A stretch of 64,000 bases of DNA, from positions 105,591-169,590 of the forward strand of contig NZ_FMZZ01000014.1 in the NCBI RefSeq assembly GCF_900101685.1, read 5' to 3'. The DNA comes from Actinokineospora iranica (GTDB lineage: Bacteria > Actinomycetota > Actinomycetes > Mycobacteriales > Pseudonocardiaceae). Below, piece by piece: positions 35,326-43,945 of the stretch (position 1 is the stretch's first letter; each line of letters starts with the position of its first letter). The notes below the pieces were generated by a model. It searched no databases and was not told where the DNA came from. It saw nothing but the letters and a program-made list of their open reading frames with translations. The position numbers and the translations under genes are program-made.

Positions 35326-35805
35326 ATGTCCCTGGAAGACGACGACATCCGCAGCGGCCACATCGGCGAGCACGGGCCTGCCGACGGCGGTGCGGGCGGT
35401 GTGCCCGGCGGCCACGACGGCGGCGCGGATGGCGGAGCCGATGGCGGCGCGGGTGGCGACGGTGGCGCGGATGGCGGTGCTGACGGTGGTGCCGGTGGCG
35501 ACGGTGGCGCGGATGGTGGCGCTGACGGTGGTGCCGGTGGCGACGGTGGTGCGGACGGGGCCGCGGGTGGCGACGGCGGTGCGGATGGTGGCGCTGACGG
35601 TGGTGCCGGTGGCGACGGTGGCGCTGACGGCGGGGCGGACAGCGGCGCGACCGGTGGCCACGGGCCTGCGGACAGCGGCGCAGGCGGCCTCAAGCACGGC
35701 CCGGCTGATGGCGGCGCGAGCCGGGAACACGGCCCGGCCGACGGCGGCGCGGGTTCCGACGGCGGTGCGGACGGGGGCGCCGATGGCAGTGCGGGCCCCA
35801 GGTGA
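35326..35805 (+). CDS. Gly/Ala/Asp repeat protein, candidate substrate of the adjacent oxygenase
   Basis: The 159-residue protein has a short acidic leader (MSLEDDDIRSGHIGE) and then almost only Gly, Ala, Asp with a few His, Pro and Ser. Two repeat types occur: HGPAD(G/S)GA four times (near both ends) and a 14-residue unit GGDGGADGGADGGA about four times in the centre, encoded by near-identical 42-bp units. There is no signal peptide, Cys or aromatic residue. A very strong ribosome site (AGGAGGAGGGG) precedes it. The next gene, a JmjC-like oxygenase, starts inside its 3' end, so the two are made together. A modified-peptide precursor or scaffold is inferred; no homologue can be named. Confidence 0.75.
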   Translation: MSLEDDDIRSGHIGEHGPADGGAGGVPGGHDGGADGGADGGAGGDGGADGGADGGAGGDGGADGGADGGAGGDGGADGAAGGDGGADGGADGGAGGDGGADGGADSGATGGHGPADSGAGGLKHGPADGGASREHGPADGGAGSDGGADGGADGSAGPR

Positions 35806-37174
35806 GGCAGCCGCTCCACCCGCGGTGAGCGCCACGGCAGGTTCCGCCGCCCCCGCGAACAGTCAAGACCCGGTGGGTGCCGCGAGTTCGACGGGTGCGG
35901 TCGCCTACCGCGATGACACGAGCGCGGGGAGAGCGGCGGGCGGCCGGTTCGCGGTGGATCGTCCGGCGCTGCGGCGCTGTGCGGGCGTCGCGCCGGAGAC
36001 CTTCGCCGCCGAGCACTGGGGCCGCGCGCCGCTGCTCACCCGCGCCGCCGATCTGCCGCGGGCGTTCGACGACCTGCTTACCCTCGACGACGTCGACGAA
36101 CTCCTGTCCCGCCGGGGCTTGCGCACCCCGTTCCTGCGGCTGGCCCGCGACGGCTCGGTGCTGTCGTCCAGCCAGTTCACCCGGGGCGGCGGGGTGGGCG
36201 CCGAGATCGCCGACCAGGTGGCCGACGACCGGGTGGCGCGGCTGTTCGACCAAGGGGCCACGGTCGTGTTGCAGGGGCTGCACCGGCTGTGGCCGCCGCT
36301 GATCTCGTTCGCCGGGCGGCTCGGGAGCGATCTGGGGCACCCGGTGCAGGTCAACGCCTACGTGACGCCCGCGTCGGCGCAGGGGTTCGCCGCGCACTAC
36401 GACGTGCACGACGTGTTCGTCTTGCAGGTGGCCGGGCGCAAGCGGTGGCTGATCCATGAGCCGGTGCACCCCGACCCGCTGCGGGACCAGCCGTGGGACC
36501 AGCGCGCGGACGCGGTCGCCGCGCGCGCCGCGCAGCCCCCGCTGATCGACGCGGTGCTGGCCCCGGGCGACGCCCTCTATCTTCCGCGCGGCTATCTGCA
36601 CTCGGCCAAGTCGCTCGCCGGGGTGTCCGCGCACATCACCGTGGGCGTCCATGTGCTGACCCGGCACGCCCTGGTCGAGGCGCTGCTGCGGCTCGCGGGG
36701 CGGGACCCGGACCTGCGGGCCGCGCTGCCGCTGGGCATCGACGCCGCGAACCCGGACGAGGTGGCACCGCACCTGGCCGAGACGGTCGAGGCACTGGCCC
36801 GCACCCTGCGCGAGACCACCCCGGACGAGGTGGCCCGCGTCGTCCGCGAGCGGGTGTGGTCGGGCGCCCGGCCGCAGCCGCTCGCACCGCTCGCCCAGGT
36901 CGCCGCCGCGCAGTCGGTGAGTGAGGGAACGCTGGTGCGGTTGCGCGAAGGCTTGCGCCACCGCATGTGCGGTGAAGACGGGCGGGTGCTGTTGGAGGTC
37001 CCCGGGGACCGGCTGTCACTGCCGGAGTCGACCCGTCCCGCGCTGGCGGCCCTGCTCACCGGCGAACCGTGGGCGGTCGGCGAGTTGCCGGGGCTGGATG
37101 TGGCGGACCAGACAGTCCTCGTGCGCAGACTCCTGCAAGAGGGCATCCTCGTGCCCATGCGGAAGAGGACTTGA
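35783..37174 (+). CDS. JmjC/cupin-4 family Fe(II)/2-oxoglutarate oxygenase (ROX-like)
   Basis: About 463 residues. An Ala-rich N-terminal stretch precedes a cupin-4 domain with FAAEHWGRAPLL, then HYDVHDVFVLQVAGRKRW giving H205-x-D207, and LYLPRGYLHSAKS giving H273: the iron-binding triad of ribosomal-oxygenase type hydroxylases. A C-terminal winged-helix-like part follows (SEGTLVRLREGLRH, VLVRRLLQEGILVP). Relatives hydroxylate His or Arg in ribosomal proteins. Here the start (ATG 35783) overlaps the repeat-protein gene by 23 bp, which makes that protein the likely target. The stop overlaps the next start (TTGA). Confidence 0.85.
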   Translation: MAVRAPGEAAAPPAVSATAGSAAPANSQDPVGAASSTGAVAYRDDTSAGRAAGGRFAVDRPALRRCAGVAPETFAAEHWGRAPLLTRAADLPRAFDDLLTLDDVDELLSRRGLRTPFLRLARDGSVLSSSQFTRGGGVGAEIADQVADDRVARLFDQGATVVLQGLHRLWPPLISFAGRLGSDLGHPVQVNAYVTPASAQGFAAHYDVHDVFVLQVAGRKRWLIHEPVHPDPLRDQPWDQRADAVAARAAQPPLIDAVLAPGDALYLPRGYLHSAKSLAGVSAHITVGVHVLTRHALVEALLRLAGRDPDLRAALPLGIDAANPDEVAPHLAETVEALARTLRETTPDEVARVVRERVWSGARPQPLAPLAQVAAAQSVSEGTLVRLREGLRHRMCGEDGRVLLEVPGDRLSLPESTRPALAALLTGEPWAVGELPGLDVADQTVLVRRLLQEGILVPMRKRT

Positions 37175-38025
37175 CCCGCGAACGCTGCGCCGACGGGTGC
37201 ATCCGCCGCGGCGACCAGCCCGCGGCCAGCGCGCCCCCCGTGCGCCACTGGCTGCTGATCGAGCAACCGGGCCCGTGGGGCGCCCACCCGTGGCGCGACT
37301 CGGCGCTGCCCGCGCCCGTGGTGGCGGCGGTGGCGGAGCAGGCGGCGGCGGTCAACGCCCGTGTCCTGCTGATCCGCAGACCCGGCCGCACCCCGCCGGG
37401 CCGCAGACAGTGGGCGTTCGCGGACTCGACCCCCGGCAGCGAGCGAATCTGGTGGACCCCGTTCGATGAGCCAGCCGAACTGCTCGACCTCGGCTTGGCC
37501 GCCCCACGCGGCAATCCGTCACCCGACCCGGTCTATCTGGTCTGCACCCACGGCAAACACGACACCTGCTGCGCCATCCGCGGCCGTCCCCTGGCCGCCA
37601 GCCTCGCCACCGCGCGACCCGCGCAGACCTGGGAGTGCTCTCACATCGGTGGCGACCGGTTCGCGGCGAATCTCTTGGTGCTGCCGCACGGGCTCTATTA
37701 CGGGCAAGTGCCCGCGGCGCGCGGGCCGATGATCGCTGAGCGGCATGAAGCAGGCCTGCTTGACGTGCCGCATCTGCGGGGGCGGTCGACGTTCTCCGCG
37801 CCGGTTCAGGCCGCTCAGCAGTTCGTGCGGGAGCGGACGGGGGAGGCTGGGATTCAGTCGTTTCCGCCGGTGTCGGTGCTTCGGGTGGGGCATGAGCTGT
37901 GGGATGTCTCGTTGGCAGGCGGCGGGGTGGTGCGGGTGCGGGCTGTCTTTCAGCGCAGTGACACGCCGTTGACGTGTGCGGCTTCCGTGCCCGCTGCTAT
38001 TCGGCACTTTGAGCTTGTCGAATGA
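37171..38025 (+). CDS. Sucrase/ferredoxin-like protein
   Basis: About 284 residues with the Suc_Fer-like pattern: RHWLLIEQPGPWGAHPWRDSALP, then YLVCTHGKHDTCCAIRGRP and WECSHIGGDRFAANLLVLPHGLYYG. The CTHGKHDTCC and ECSHIGG stretches hold the Cys and His of a thioredoxin-like [2Fe-2S] site. The TTG start overlaps the oxygenase stop by 4 bp; the N-terminal RCADGC fits the family. Being coupled to an iron oxygenase, it may supply electrons or iron-sulfur chemistry to it, which is inference. Confidence 0.85.
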   Translation: MTRERCADGCIRRGDQPAASAPPVRHWLLIEQPGPWGAHPWRDSALPAPVVAAVAEQAAAVNARVLLIRRPGRTPPGRRQWAFADSTPGSERIWWTPFDEPAELLDLGLAAPRGNPSPDPVYLVCTHGKHDTCCAIRGRPLAASLATARPAQTWECSHIGGDRFAANLLVLPHGLYYGQVPAARGPMIAERHEAGLLDVPHLRGRSTFSAPVQAAQQFVRERTGEAGIQSFPPVSVLRVGHELWDVSLAGGGVVRVRAVFQRSDTPLTCAASVPAAIRHFELVE

Positions 38026-38083
38026 ATCCGCTCGGCGGTGTCCGGTCCCCACCCGTGGACCTGCTCGCCTGGCTGCGACAATC

Positions 38084-38698
38084 TCAGGGCCAGTGAGCGG
38101 GGCCCAGTAGAGGGGTCTTCTCGATGGGTGGTAGGCCGTCATCGAGTTTGCGTAGCCGGGTGTAGATGGTCCGCATCGCGCTCTTGTCGGGGATGTGCTG
38201 CCCGCCTGCCGCACGCGCCAGGACAGTCAGCGTGTTCACCAGTATGATCGACCCAATGATGCGGCCACTGGAATGGAGCCGTTGGAGTCGGCTGATTTCC
38301 GCGGTGGCAGTTCGTGCCCCTGGTCCGTCATCAATGAGAACGGTCACGGTTTCGCCTGCTTCCGCTGCGACGACCGCGTGTGCGATGACCATCGTCTCGC
38401 CCAGGTCTTCCGGGCGCCTCAGCCGCTGTTCCATGGGCAGCCCGGTGATTCGGTGGACCACCGCGGCGAGTTCGGGTGTGTGGTCATCGGAGAGCACCCG
38501 GAGCCAGTTCGGTGTCAACTTGCGCCAGACCACGGCGGCGGCACGGAACCGTTCGTCCTGCCCGGACTTCCGAAAAACCTCATTCTGCACGGTCTCTGGG
38601 GCGCTGAGTTGTCCGAGGACCCCGATGAGGAGGCGTTCCTTGTTGATGGAGAAGAAATTCAGACCGGGACCTGCGTCGATGATCGGCGGGTGACTCAT
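38084..38698 (-). CDS. PIN-like domain protein (putative toxin/nuclease)
   Basis: The 204-residue protein has the spaced acidic residues of a PIN-like fold: IIDAGPGLNFF at the start, SAPETVQNEVFRK, LGETMVIAHAVVAAEAGE and VLIDDGPGARTA. The ribonuclease role is inferred. It overlaps the ImmA/IrrE gene by 4 bp and is the last gene of a three-gene XRE-protease-PIN unit. Confidence 0.7.
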   Translation of the reverse strand: MSHPPIIDAGPGLNFFSINKERLLIGVLGQLSAPETVQNEVFRKSGQDERFRAAAVVWRKLTPNWLRVLSDDHTPELAAVVHRITGLPMEQRLRRPEDLGETMVIAHAVVAAEAGETVTVLIDDGPGARTATAEISRLQRLHSSGRIIGSIILVNTLTVLARAAGGQHIPDKSAMRTIYTRLRKLDDGLPPIEKTPLLGPAHWP

Positions 38699-39561
38699 CC
38701 CGCCGTGTCTCCCTCCGCTGGGTGATGGTCGTCATCGTGCGGCGCGTTGAGAACGGCATCCAAGGCCGCCAGGTCCACGTGTACCTCAGGCAACCCGGTG
38801 GGGTCGGCCCACGGAATCGCTCGCTGGACGGGCGTGACGCCCGCCTCGCGCAAGTCCGCCTCAGCGGCATCCAGTGTGATGCCACGGAGAGTGGCGATCG
38901 CCTGCGCGGACAGCACGCCTTCTTCGTAACCTCTGATCGCGCGGGCGAGCAACCGTTGCGGTGCCCTTCGCTGGTCCGAGTCGGCCCGCAAGGCGCGGTA
39001 ATGATCACTCCATCCGAACCGGGCCGCCAATCGCGGCGTGGTCAGCGCCATCCACTCACGCTTGGTCCCGTCATCGATGTAATTGGCCTGATACAGCGCA
39101 ATGGCCGCGATTTGCGGTGATATCAGGAACCGCTGAACCACCTCGGAGAGAGTGGATTGGGTCACCAGTTCTCGGTTTCCGAGAAAATCACGCAAACCTT
39201 CGACCGGCACCAGCAGGTGCCGAGCGAAGGCGTCGGCTCGTATCTCCGCGGAAGTTCGGTCACTCCAGCTACCCGCATTACCGTCGGTCCAGTCTCCGAA
39301 CAGGACGTGACCAAGTTCGTGGGCGAGCGTGCTGCGTTGCCGCATCGGGTTCCACGTTCGCGCGACGCCGATGAACACGGCGCCGCGCGCCGGGTCGCGC
39401 ATTGTCAGGCCGTGCTGATCCGGGCCTGCGTCAAGGATGGCCACATCGATCCCGGTGGCCTGTTCGATGATCGCCACGAGGTCACCCAGTGGCTGCACGC
39501 CCAAACGGTGCTCGTCGCGGAACCGCGCGGCGGCGGAATGGCCCTCGGTCTCGGCGTTCAA
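38695..39561 (-). CDS. ImmA/IrrE family metallo-endopeptidase
   Basis: The 288-residue protein has a zinc protease site HELGH (81-85) in STLAHELGHVLFGDW, followed by the second-ligand region SAEIRADAFARHLLVP, as in ImmA/IrrE (COG2856). These proteases cleave repressors such as the XRE protein encoded next to them. A second helical domain makes up the C-terminal half. The TTG start is 15 bp after the XRE gene; its stop overlaps the PIN gene. Confidence 0.9.
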   Translation of the reverse strand: MNAETEGHSAAARFRDEHRLGVQPLGDLVAIIEQATGIDVAILDAGPDQHGLTMRDPARGAVFIGVARTWNPMRQRSTLAHELGHVLFGDWTDGNAGSWSDRTSAEIRADAFARHLLVPVEGLRDFLGNRELVTQSTLSEVVQRFLISPQIAAIALYQANYIDDGTKREWMALTTPRLAARFGWSDHYRALRADSDQRRAPQRLLARAIRGYEEGVLSAQAIATLRGITLDAAEADLREAGVTPVQRAIPWADPTGLPEVHVDLAALDAVLNAPHDDDHHPAEGDTAG

Positions 39562-39576
39562 GGTCGTCTGCTCACG

Positions 39577-39912
39577 TCAGATCGTGGTGGGGATGGCTTG
39601 GTCGTCCAGGTAGTCGTTCAGTTCCATGAAGTGCAGCAGCGCTTCCCGCATGTGATCCATGTCGGAGTCGTTGGTCGCTCGCGCCGCGTACTGCGCCCGG
39701 TCGGCCACAGTCCCAGTTCCGGTCAGTTGGGCGACTGTGTGCCCAGTCGCCCACGCGATCGCCACCACCTCCGGCATCTTCGCCTGCCTGTCCCCCGAGA
39801 TGATTCGGGACAGGGTGGGCTGCGAGATGCCGGTCGCGTCCGCGAGTGCGCGCTGGCTAAGGCCTGCGGCAACACGGGCACGCTCTATCAACGCACCGAT
39901 GCCAGTCGCCAC
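39577..39912 (-). CDS. XRE-family HTH regulator
   Basis: About 111 residues. The HTH lies at residues 6-60 (IGALIERARVAAGLSQRAL, GISQPTLSRIISGDRQAKM). The rest is a short helical tail (DHMREALLHFMELNDYLDD). It is first in a unit with the ImmA/IrrE protease and PIN-like protein, and is probably the repressor that the protease removes. GTG 39912 is chosen; the longer frame lacks coding character. An inverted repeat just upstream may be its operator. Confidence 0.85.
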   Translation of the reverse strand: MATGIGALIERARVAAGLSQRALADATGISQPTLSRIISGDRQAKMPEVVAIAWATGHTVAQLTGTGTVADRAQYAARATNDSDMDHMREALLHFMELNDYLDDQAIPTTI

Positions 39913-39934
39913 GAGAACCGCCCCCCACGCAAGT

Positions 39935-39961
39935 TGAATCAAGATTAGCACCTGTGATTCA
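39935..39961. promoter_or_regulatory. TGAATCA/TGATTCA inverted repeat
   Basis: Perfect 7-bp arms at 39935-39941 and 39955-39961 lie 23-49 bp upstream of the XRE gene start, in a short AT-rich stretch. Likely operator for autoregulation. Confidence 0.55.
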
Positions 39962-40070
39962 GTGTAGCTTGGTGCGGCACACAGTGCCACCACGAGCAGC
40001 CAGCCGGAACCCGTGCTCTTGGCTCAGCGGCTGATGGGTCGACCCCTGGCCCCTGCTCGTCATCTGCGGC

Positions 40071-41486
40071 TCACCGTCCCGAGGTGGGCTTCCGAGGTGT
40101 GCGCCGTGGCTTCTTGGCGTGGGACAGGGCGTGGGCGCGGTGGGCTTGTTTGCGGGCCATCACGCGGAAGACGATGAGGTGGATTGGGTAGACAGCGCGC
40201 CAGTAGGTCCAGCCTAGGAGGCCTCGGGGGCGTAGGGCGCCTACCTGTTCCAGTTTCTCTCCGGTGACTCGGTAAGCCAGCCAGGCCTCGCCGCAGAACC
40301 ATTTTTCGGTTAGCAGGACTATGTGGCGGTCGCTGAGGTCGGCGACTGTCCACCAGTCCACGGTGGCGCCGCGCTCGACCTTCGCGGGACGTCGCAAGGT
40401 CAGGTTTTCGCCGAACAGTTTGCCCAGGATGATCCGCAGCCACCATGCCCATGCCCAGCCGTACCAGCGCAGGCTGCCGCCGCACTCGCGTAGGTCCAGT
40501 CGGGCGCCTTCGGCGTCGGACGGGGTCATCGGGACTTCGGTGGTCAGGGTGAAGACGCCGTCTCGGACGCCGTTGTGGGAGTGGAAGACCTGCTGGGGGA
40601 TCTGGTCGCGTTGGGTGTCCAGTGCCGATCGGATGGCTTCGGCGACCGGGGTGGGGGCGGTGAACGCGGTGGTCGGCTCGGTGACCACGACGTCGGTGGT
40701 GAGGCTGTCGATCAACGAGCGGCTCACCGCCCGGTCGACCGGGGTCACCAGGTCCACCCACCGCGAAGACAACCCCGGTGTCAGCAACGGAACCCGCACG
40801 ATCCGGCGGCGCGGCAGCCCGCGCACGGTGGCGTAGGCCAGCATCAGGTCCTGGTAGGTCAGCACATCGGGGCCGCCGATCTCGTGCACCCCGGCAGGCG
40901 CCGACTCGTCCTCGGCCGCCCGCAGGCACGCGAGCAGATCGGCCTCCGCGATCGGCTGCACGCGGCTGCCCACCCAGCGCGGACACACCATCACCGGCAG
41001 CCGCTCGGTCAGATACCGCACCATCTCGAACGAGATGCTCCCCGACCCGATGACCACGGCGGCCCGTAGCTCTACGACCGGCACCCCGGCTGAGCCGAGC
41101 AACCTGCCCACTTCCTGCCTGCTGCGCAGATGCGGCGAAAGATCGTCCCGGCCCAGGCCGCCGAGGTAGACGATCCGCCGCACGCCTGCTGCCGCCGCCG
41201 CGTGGGCGAACGACTGAGCCAACTGGCGATCCCGGTCGGCGAAGCCCGCGCCTGCCGCCATGGCGTGCACGAGGTAGTAGGCCGTTGTCACGCCGCGGAG
41301 GACCTTGGCGAGCGCGGCTGTGGCGCTGACGTCGACCGACTCGGCTCGGATGTGGTCCCCGGTGGGCAATGCGTCGATTTGCCGTCCTATCGCGACCACT
41401 GGCCTGCTGTCGGCGGCGAAGGCTCGTGCTAGGCGACTGCCCACGTAGCCGCTGGCGCCCGCGATGGCGACCAGTGGGTCTGCCAT
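40071..41486 (-). CDS. SDR-type NAD(P)-binding oxidoreductase with DUF2867 domain
   Basis: The 471-residue protein starts with a Rossmann fold (LVAIAGASGYVGSRLARAF, then VYLGGLGRDD and VVELRAAVVIG) of the atypical SDR class, and its last 160 residues match DUF2867 (GSLRWYGWAWAWWLRIILGKLFGE, then LTEKWFCGEAWLAYRV). This domain pair is common in actinobacteria; substrate unknown. ATG 41486 begins just before the glycine-rich loop. Confidence 0.9.
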   Translation of the reverse strand: MADPLVAIAGASGYVGSRLARAFAADSRPVVAIGRQIDALPTGDHIRAESVDVSATAALAKVLRGVTTAYYLVHAMAAGAGFADRDRQLAQSFAHAAAAAGVRRIVYLGGLGRDDLSPHLRSRQEVGRLLGSAGVPVVELRAAVVIGSGSISFEMVRYLTERLPVMVCPRWVGSRVQPIAEADLLACLRAAEDESAPAGVHEIGGPDVLTYQDLMLAYATVRGLPRRRIVRVPLLTPGLSSRWVDLVTPVDRAVSRSLIDSLTTDVVVTEPTTAFTAPTPVAEAIRSALDTQRDQIPQQVFHSHNGVRDGVFTLTTEVPMTPSDAEGARLDLRECGGSLRWYGWAWAWWLRIILGKLFGENLTLRRPAKVERGATVDWWTVADLSDRHIVLLTEKWFCGEAWLAYRVTGEKLEQVGALRPRGLLGWTYWRAVYPIHLIVFRVMARKQAHRAHALSHAKKPRRTPRKPTSGR

Positions 41487-41575
41487 GGGCGGCTCCCTAT
41501 CGCTTGAGGACGGGGTTGACCGTAGTGCGTGTGCGTGTTGGTGACCATTCGTGGGTGGCTGGCTGTGGGGGTTGG

Positions 41576-41723
41576 CTCGATGGGGTGGAGTGGTTTCTTC
41601 GGGGCCCCTATGAAGGAAGATCCCGTCGCGGGGAAAGACGGGTGGAGAGCCTTCGGCCCCACGACCACGGCAAGGTTTAGGGATCTTCCTTCTCCCCCAA
41701 AGAAACCACTCCACCCCATCGAG
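41576..41723. repeat. Long inverted repeat of the CTCGATGGGG family
   Basis: Left arm 41576-41624 and right arm 41680-41723 match for 24 bases without mismatch (CTCGATGGGGTGGAGTGG then TTTCTT), and again over GAAGGAAGATCCC after a small indel. The loop is about 55 bases. It lies in the 423-bp gap 41487-41909, where no gene was found. Outer flanks match the copy at 10092-10125. Confidence 0.85.
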
Positions 41724-41909
41724 CACCTGGCAGGTCGAGTGCGGCTGGCAGGTGCTCGGGTTTCCTGCTCCTTGCTCTGAGGTTTCCCCCGGGAGCCTCG
41801 CGGCGATGGAACGGCAGACCGGCCTGTCCTCGATCCGGTGTGGCTCACGGACCCTCTTCCGACCTACCGGGTTCCCGCGTAGCCCCCGGGCGGGCTGGCT
41901 GCGGCGAGG

Positions 41910-42104
41910 TCAGGCGTTCAGGTTGCGCACGAAGGCGTCCCACTGGCGGGTGCCGAAGAGCAGCACCTGCTCGGTGCCGCCCACCTTGCTGTCCCGGGTC
42001 GCGATCTCGCCATCACCCAGGAACGCGACCTCGACGCACTCGCGTTCGGCGTTGCTCCGGCTGCTCTTGAACCACTGGGCGTCGGCCAGCCTGTCGTTGC
42101 TCAT
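41910..42104 (-). CDS. DUF397 protein, copy 1
   Basis: A 64-residue DUF397 protein (WFKSSRSNAERECVEVAFLG, ATRDSK, WDAFVRNL). DUF397 genes are usually beside an XRE-DUF5753 regulator and are thought to work with it, as in development or antitoxin-like pairs. It is a tandem duplicate of the next gene, differing at five positions. Confidence 0.9.
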   Translation of the reverse strand: MSNDRLADAQWFKSSRSNAERECVEVAFLGDGEIATRDSKVGGTEQVLLFGTRQWDAFVRNLNA

Positions 42105-42221
42105 CGGGGCGTCTCCTTTGTGTGAAGGGCGGCTTCCACGATGGTGATCACGGGCGGGTTCGTCAAGCAGCCCGCGCGCACCGGGTGCGGGCGGGCTGCT
42201 TTGTGGTGAAGTCTGGTGTTG

Positions 42222-42416
42222 TCAGGCGTTCAGGTTGCGCACGAAGGCGTCCCACTGGCGGGTGCCGAAGAGCAGCACCTGCTCGGTGCCGCCCACCTTG
42301 CTGTCCCGAGTCGCCACCTCGCCGTCGCCCACGAACGCCACCTCGACGCACTCACGCTCGGCCTTGCTCCGGCTGCTCTTGAACCAGCGGGCATCGGCCA
42401 GCCTGTCACTGCTCAT
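42222..42416 (-). CDS. DUF397 protein, copy 2
   Basis: A 64-residue DUF397 protein identical to copy 1 except at residues 3, 10, 18, 29 and 34. Its ATG overlaps the stop of the XRE-DUF5753 frame by 1 bp (TAATG), the usual coupled layout. The unit repeats with a 312-bp period. Confidence 0.9.
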   Translation of the reverse strand: MSSDRLADARWFKSSRSKAERECVEVAFVGDGEVATRDSKVGGTEQVLLFGTRQWDAFVRNLNA

Positions 42417-43296
42417 TACTGCATCTCCCTTGCCAGTTTGGCGATGTAGTTCACAGACTCCACCTCGCTCATCGAGGCTTCCCAGATGCCCGCGAACGCC
42501 TCACTGTACTGCTCGATCTCCTGCGGCTGCTCCAGAAATAGCGCCCCGGTGAAACCCTCCACGTAGACCGTGGCCGGCTCGGAAGGGGAGCCGTTCGCCG
42601 TGATCGGGAACCCCAGCTTGACAAACGGGCCAGACAAGATACCCGGGTGAAACCCGGCCGAGAACGGCATCACTCGCAGGGTCACATTGTTCCGCTGACT
42701 CACCACGACGAGATGCCGAAGCTGCTCGACCATCACGTCGGTTCCCCCGATCGGGCAATGCAGGACATCCTCATTGAGCACCATCTTCACCCAGAGTGGG
42801 TGCGCGATCCGAGACACCAGCGCTTGCCTGGCCATGCGAATCTTCAGTCTGCGCTCGACCTGCTCTGGGGAAACATCGCTTTTGCTCTCGATCAGGAAGC
42901 GGGCGTACCGCTCTGTCTGGAACAGCCCTGGCACCACATCTGTCCAGTAGCCGTCAAGCTCTCCCGCCGCTTCTTCGAGACCGATGTAGAGGTCGAAGTC
43001 TCGGGGATGACGTCGCTGTAGCGCATCCACCAACCGTTCGCCTTGGTCTCCTTGGCCAACGCCATGAGGGCAGTGGTGGTCTCCACCGGGGCGCCGTAGA
43101 ACTGGCACATCATCTTGACCTCGTGGCTACGCATGGACGTCAGTCCTGACTCTATCCGCCACATCTTGGTCTCAGACCACTCGAACTCCTGCGACGCCGC
43201 CCGCACCGAGAACCGCGCCCTACCACGCAGATCCCGCAGGTAGCGGCCCAGTTGGCGGCGTGCCACCGTCGACCCTGTCGCGTCCTCTTGAGACAC
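42416..43296 (-). pseudogene. XRE-DUF5753 regulator with a 1-base frameshift
   Basis: The first ~100 codons give an XRE HTH (LGRYLRDLRGRARFSVRAAS, WSETKMWRIESG) and end in frame at WWMRYSDVIPE. One base is missing near 43000; the protein then continues in the next frame as DFDLYIGLEEAAGELDGYW, FQTERYARFLI and FLEQPQEIEQYSEAFAGIW, a full DUF5753 domain. The total is 881 bp, one short of 294 codons. Either a recent mutation or a sequencing error. Immediately followed by its DUF397 partner. Confidence 0.85.
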
Positions 43297-43807
43297 CCTT
43301 CACCCCATTTCTCCCCGACGCCGGTCCTGCATCCATAATGAAAGAGTCACCGCGTCCGATATGAAAGACAAATACTGACTGACCATTACTCTATCCTGGA
43401 CGTGACTGAAAAGTCTCGCGATCCCGCTGTCCGCGTGTCGCCTACCAGGGCCGTTGGGTCGGGAGCGCCACCGGGGACAGTCGCGATCCCACCCTTTTCC
43501 GCCCCGCAACAGAAAGGCGAGTGCCGAGCTGGAAAGCCCCGCCGGAATGCATCGCAGGAAAAACTCTCGCGCCAATCCCTGAAACACGACCGAAACCCGC
43601 CCTGACCTGCGGCAGGACGTCAACTATCCGCCACTCGCCGCCCGCGCGCCGCCCCAGGTGCCGCCGCCCAGGAGACACAGCGCGCCCCCACAACAGCCGT
43701 GACCACACGCCCCACAACGCAACCTGTCCGTTCTCCTGACAGCCCTCAGCACCCCCCGCTACCGGGAGATTCCGGAGAGTGTCAACACGGGAACCGGGAG
43801 TGCGGAC
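43297..43807. other. Non-coding gap
   Basis: About 510 bp. The first 90 bases upstream of the XRE gene are AT-richer (TATGAAAGACAAATACTGAC region) and should hold its promoter. Open frames further on have no ribosome site or recognisable protein. Confidence 0.5.
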
Positions 43808-43945
43808 ATGGACGACACCACCGCAGGCGGCGCCATCGGCTCAGGCCTCGGCGACCAGATCGCCCAGATGCGCCAAGGCTCACGCGGTTTCCTCACCGCC
43901 GCCCAACGCGGTGAGCTTCCCCCGTGGCCCGAACACCTGGTCTGA
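43808..43945 (+). CDS. Possible 45-residue peptide
   Basis: ATG with CGGGAG eight bases upstream. The peptide has a Gly-rich start (TTAGGAIGSGLGDQIAQM) and a tail GFLTAAQRGELPPWPEHLV with normal composition. No family recognised; could be a remnant of a longer gene. Confidence 0.4.
   Translation: MDDTTAGGAIGSGLGDQIAQMRQGSRGFLTAAQRGELPPWPEHLV

Noticed and set aside
35408..35640. Short direct repeats as a possible CRISPR array
   Set aside because: The repeats are contiguous coding units of a Gly/Ala/Asp protein without spacers.
41429..41848. Minus-strand frames through the long inverted repeat
   Set aside because: They read through the hairpin arms and give no coherent protein.
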